5,413 nucleotides of DNA. It comes from Alphaproteobacteria bacterium. GTDB taxonomy: Bacteria > Pseudomonadota > Alphaproteobacteria > JABAAW01. Below are positions 5,367 through 5,413 of this stretch, piece by piece. The stretch covers positions 1 to 5,413 of the forward strand of contig JABAAA010000034.1 of assembly GCA_014239005.1 (NCBI GenBank), in the 5' to 3' direction. The notes under the pieces were generated by a model, which was not told the DNA's origin, made no database searches, and was given only the letters and a program-made list of their open reading frames with translations. The stretch's first letter is position 1, and each line of letters begins with the position of its first letter. The position numbers were made by a program, and so were the translations under genes.

Positions 5367-5413
5367 CGTCTCGTCGTCGGTCTCGTCATCGTGCCTCTCG
5401 GTTGCGGAGTGTT

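Overview
This window looks like ordinary bacterial chromosome, most probably from an alphaproteobacterium. The reasons are a murJ gene directly followed by and overlapping trpS, an order that to my knowledge is common in alphaproteobacteria; a tryptophanyl-tRNA synthetase and a DnaA with alphaproteobacterial-style sequence; and a dnaA gene with no dnaN after it. I cannot name the genus. I found no mobile element, CRISPR array, rRNA, tRNA or phage gene, and no convincing unknown defence or biosynthetic system. Gene spacing is tight: about 31 bases between the two divergent starts on the left, a 4-base overlap in murJ-trpS, and 39 bases between dnaA and the transporter gene.

Layout. Positions 1-230 (minus strand) hold the N-terminal 76 codons of a gene that leaves the window at the left edge; its helix-hairpin-helix-like start fits the helicase RecG. 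It is divergent from murJ (262-1872, plus), the lipid II flippase, with a short spacer centred on a perfect 10-base palindrome. The trpS start overlaps the murJ stop (ATGA), and trpS runs to 2912. A 165-base AT-rich spacer (2913-3077) made largely of short tandem duplications separates trpS from the opposing pair on the minus strand. That pair is dnaA (4017-5357, promoter-proximal) and an EamA/DMT-family membrane transporter gene (3078-3977, promoter-distal). The two operons converge on the spacer.

Roles. The genes cover separate housekeeping jobs: replication initiation (DnaA), recombination and fork repair (RecG), cell-wall precursor export (MurJ), tRNA charging (TrpS) and small-molecule export of unknown substrate (EamA). 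Nothing suggests that they form one pathway.

Points worth a second look are a DnaA with leucine where the conserved arginine finger is expected; a mirror-image base-composition skew in the two convergent operons, centred on the spacer; the cluster of short tandem duplications in that spacer, one of which covers the transporter stop codon; and the palindrome between recG and murJ.
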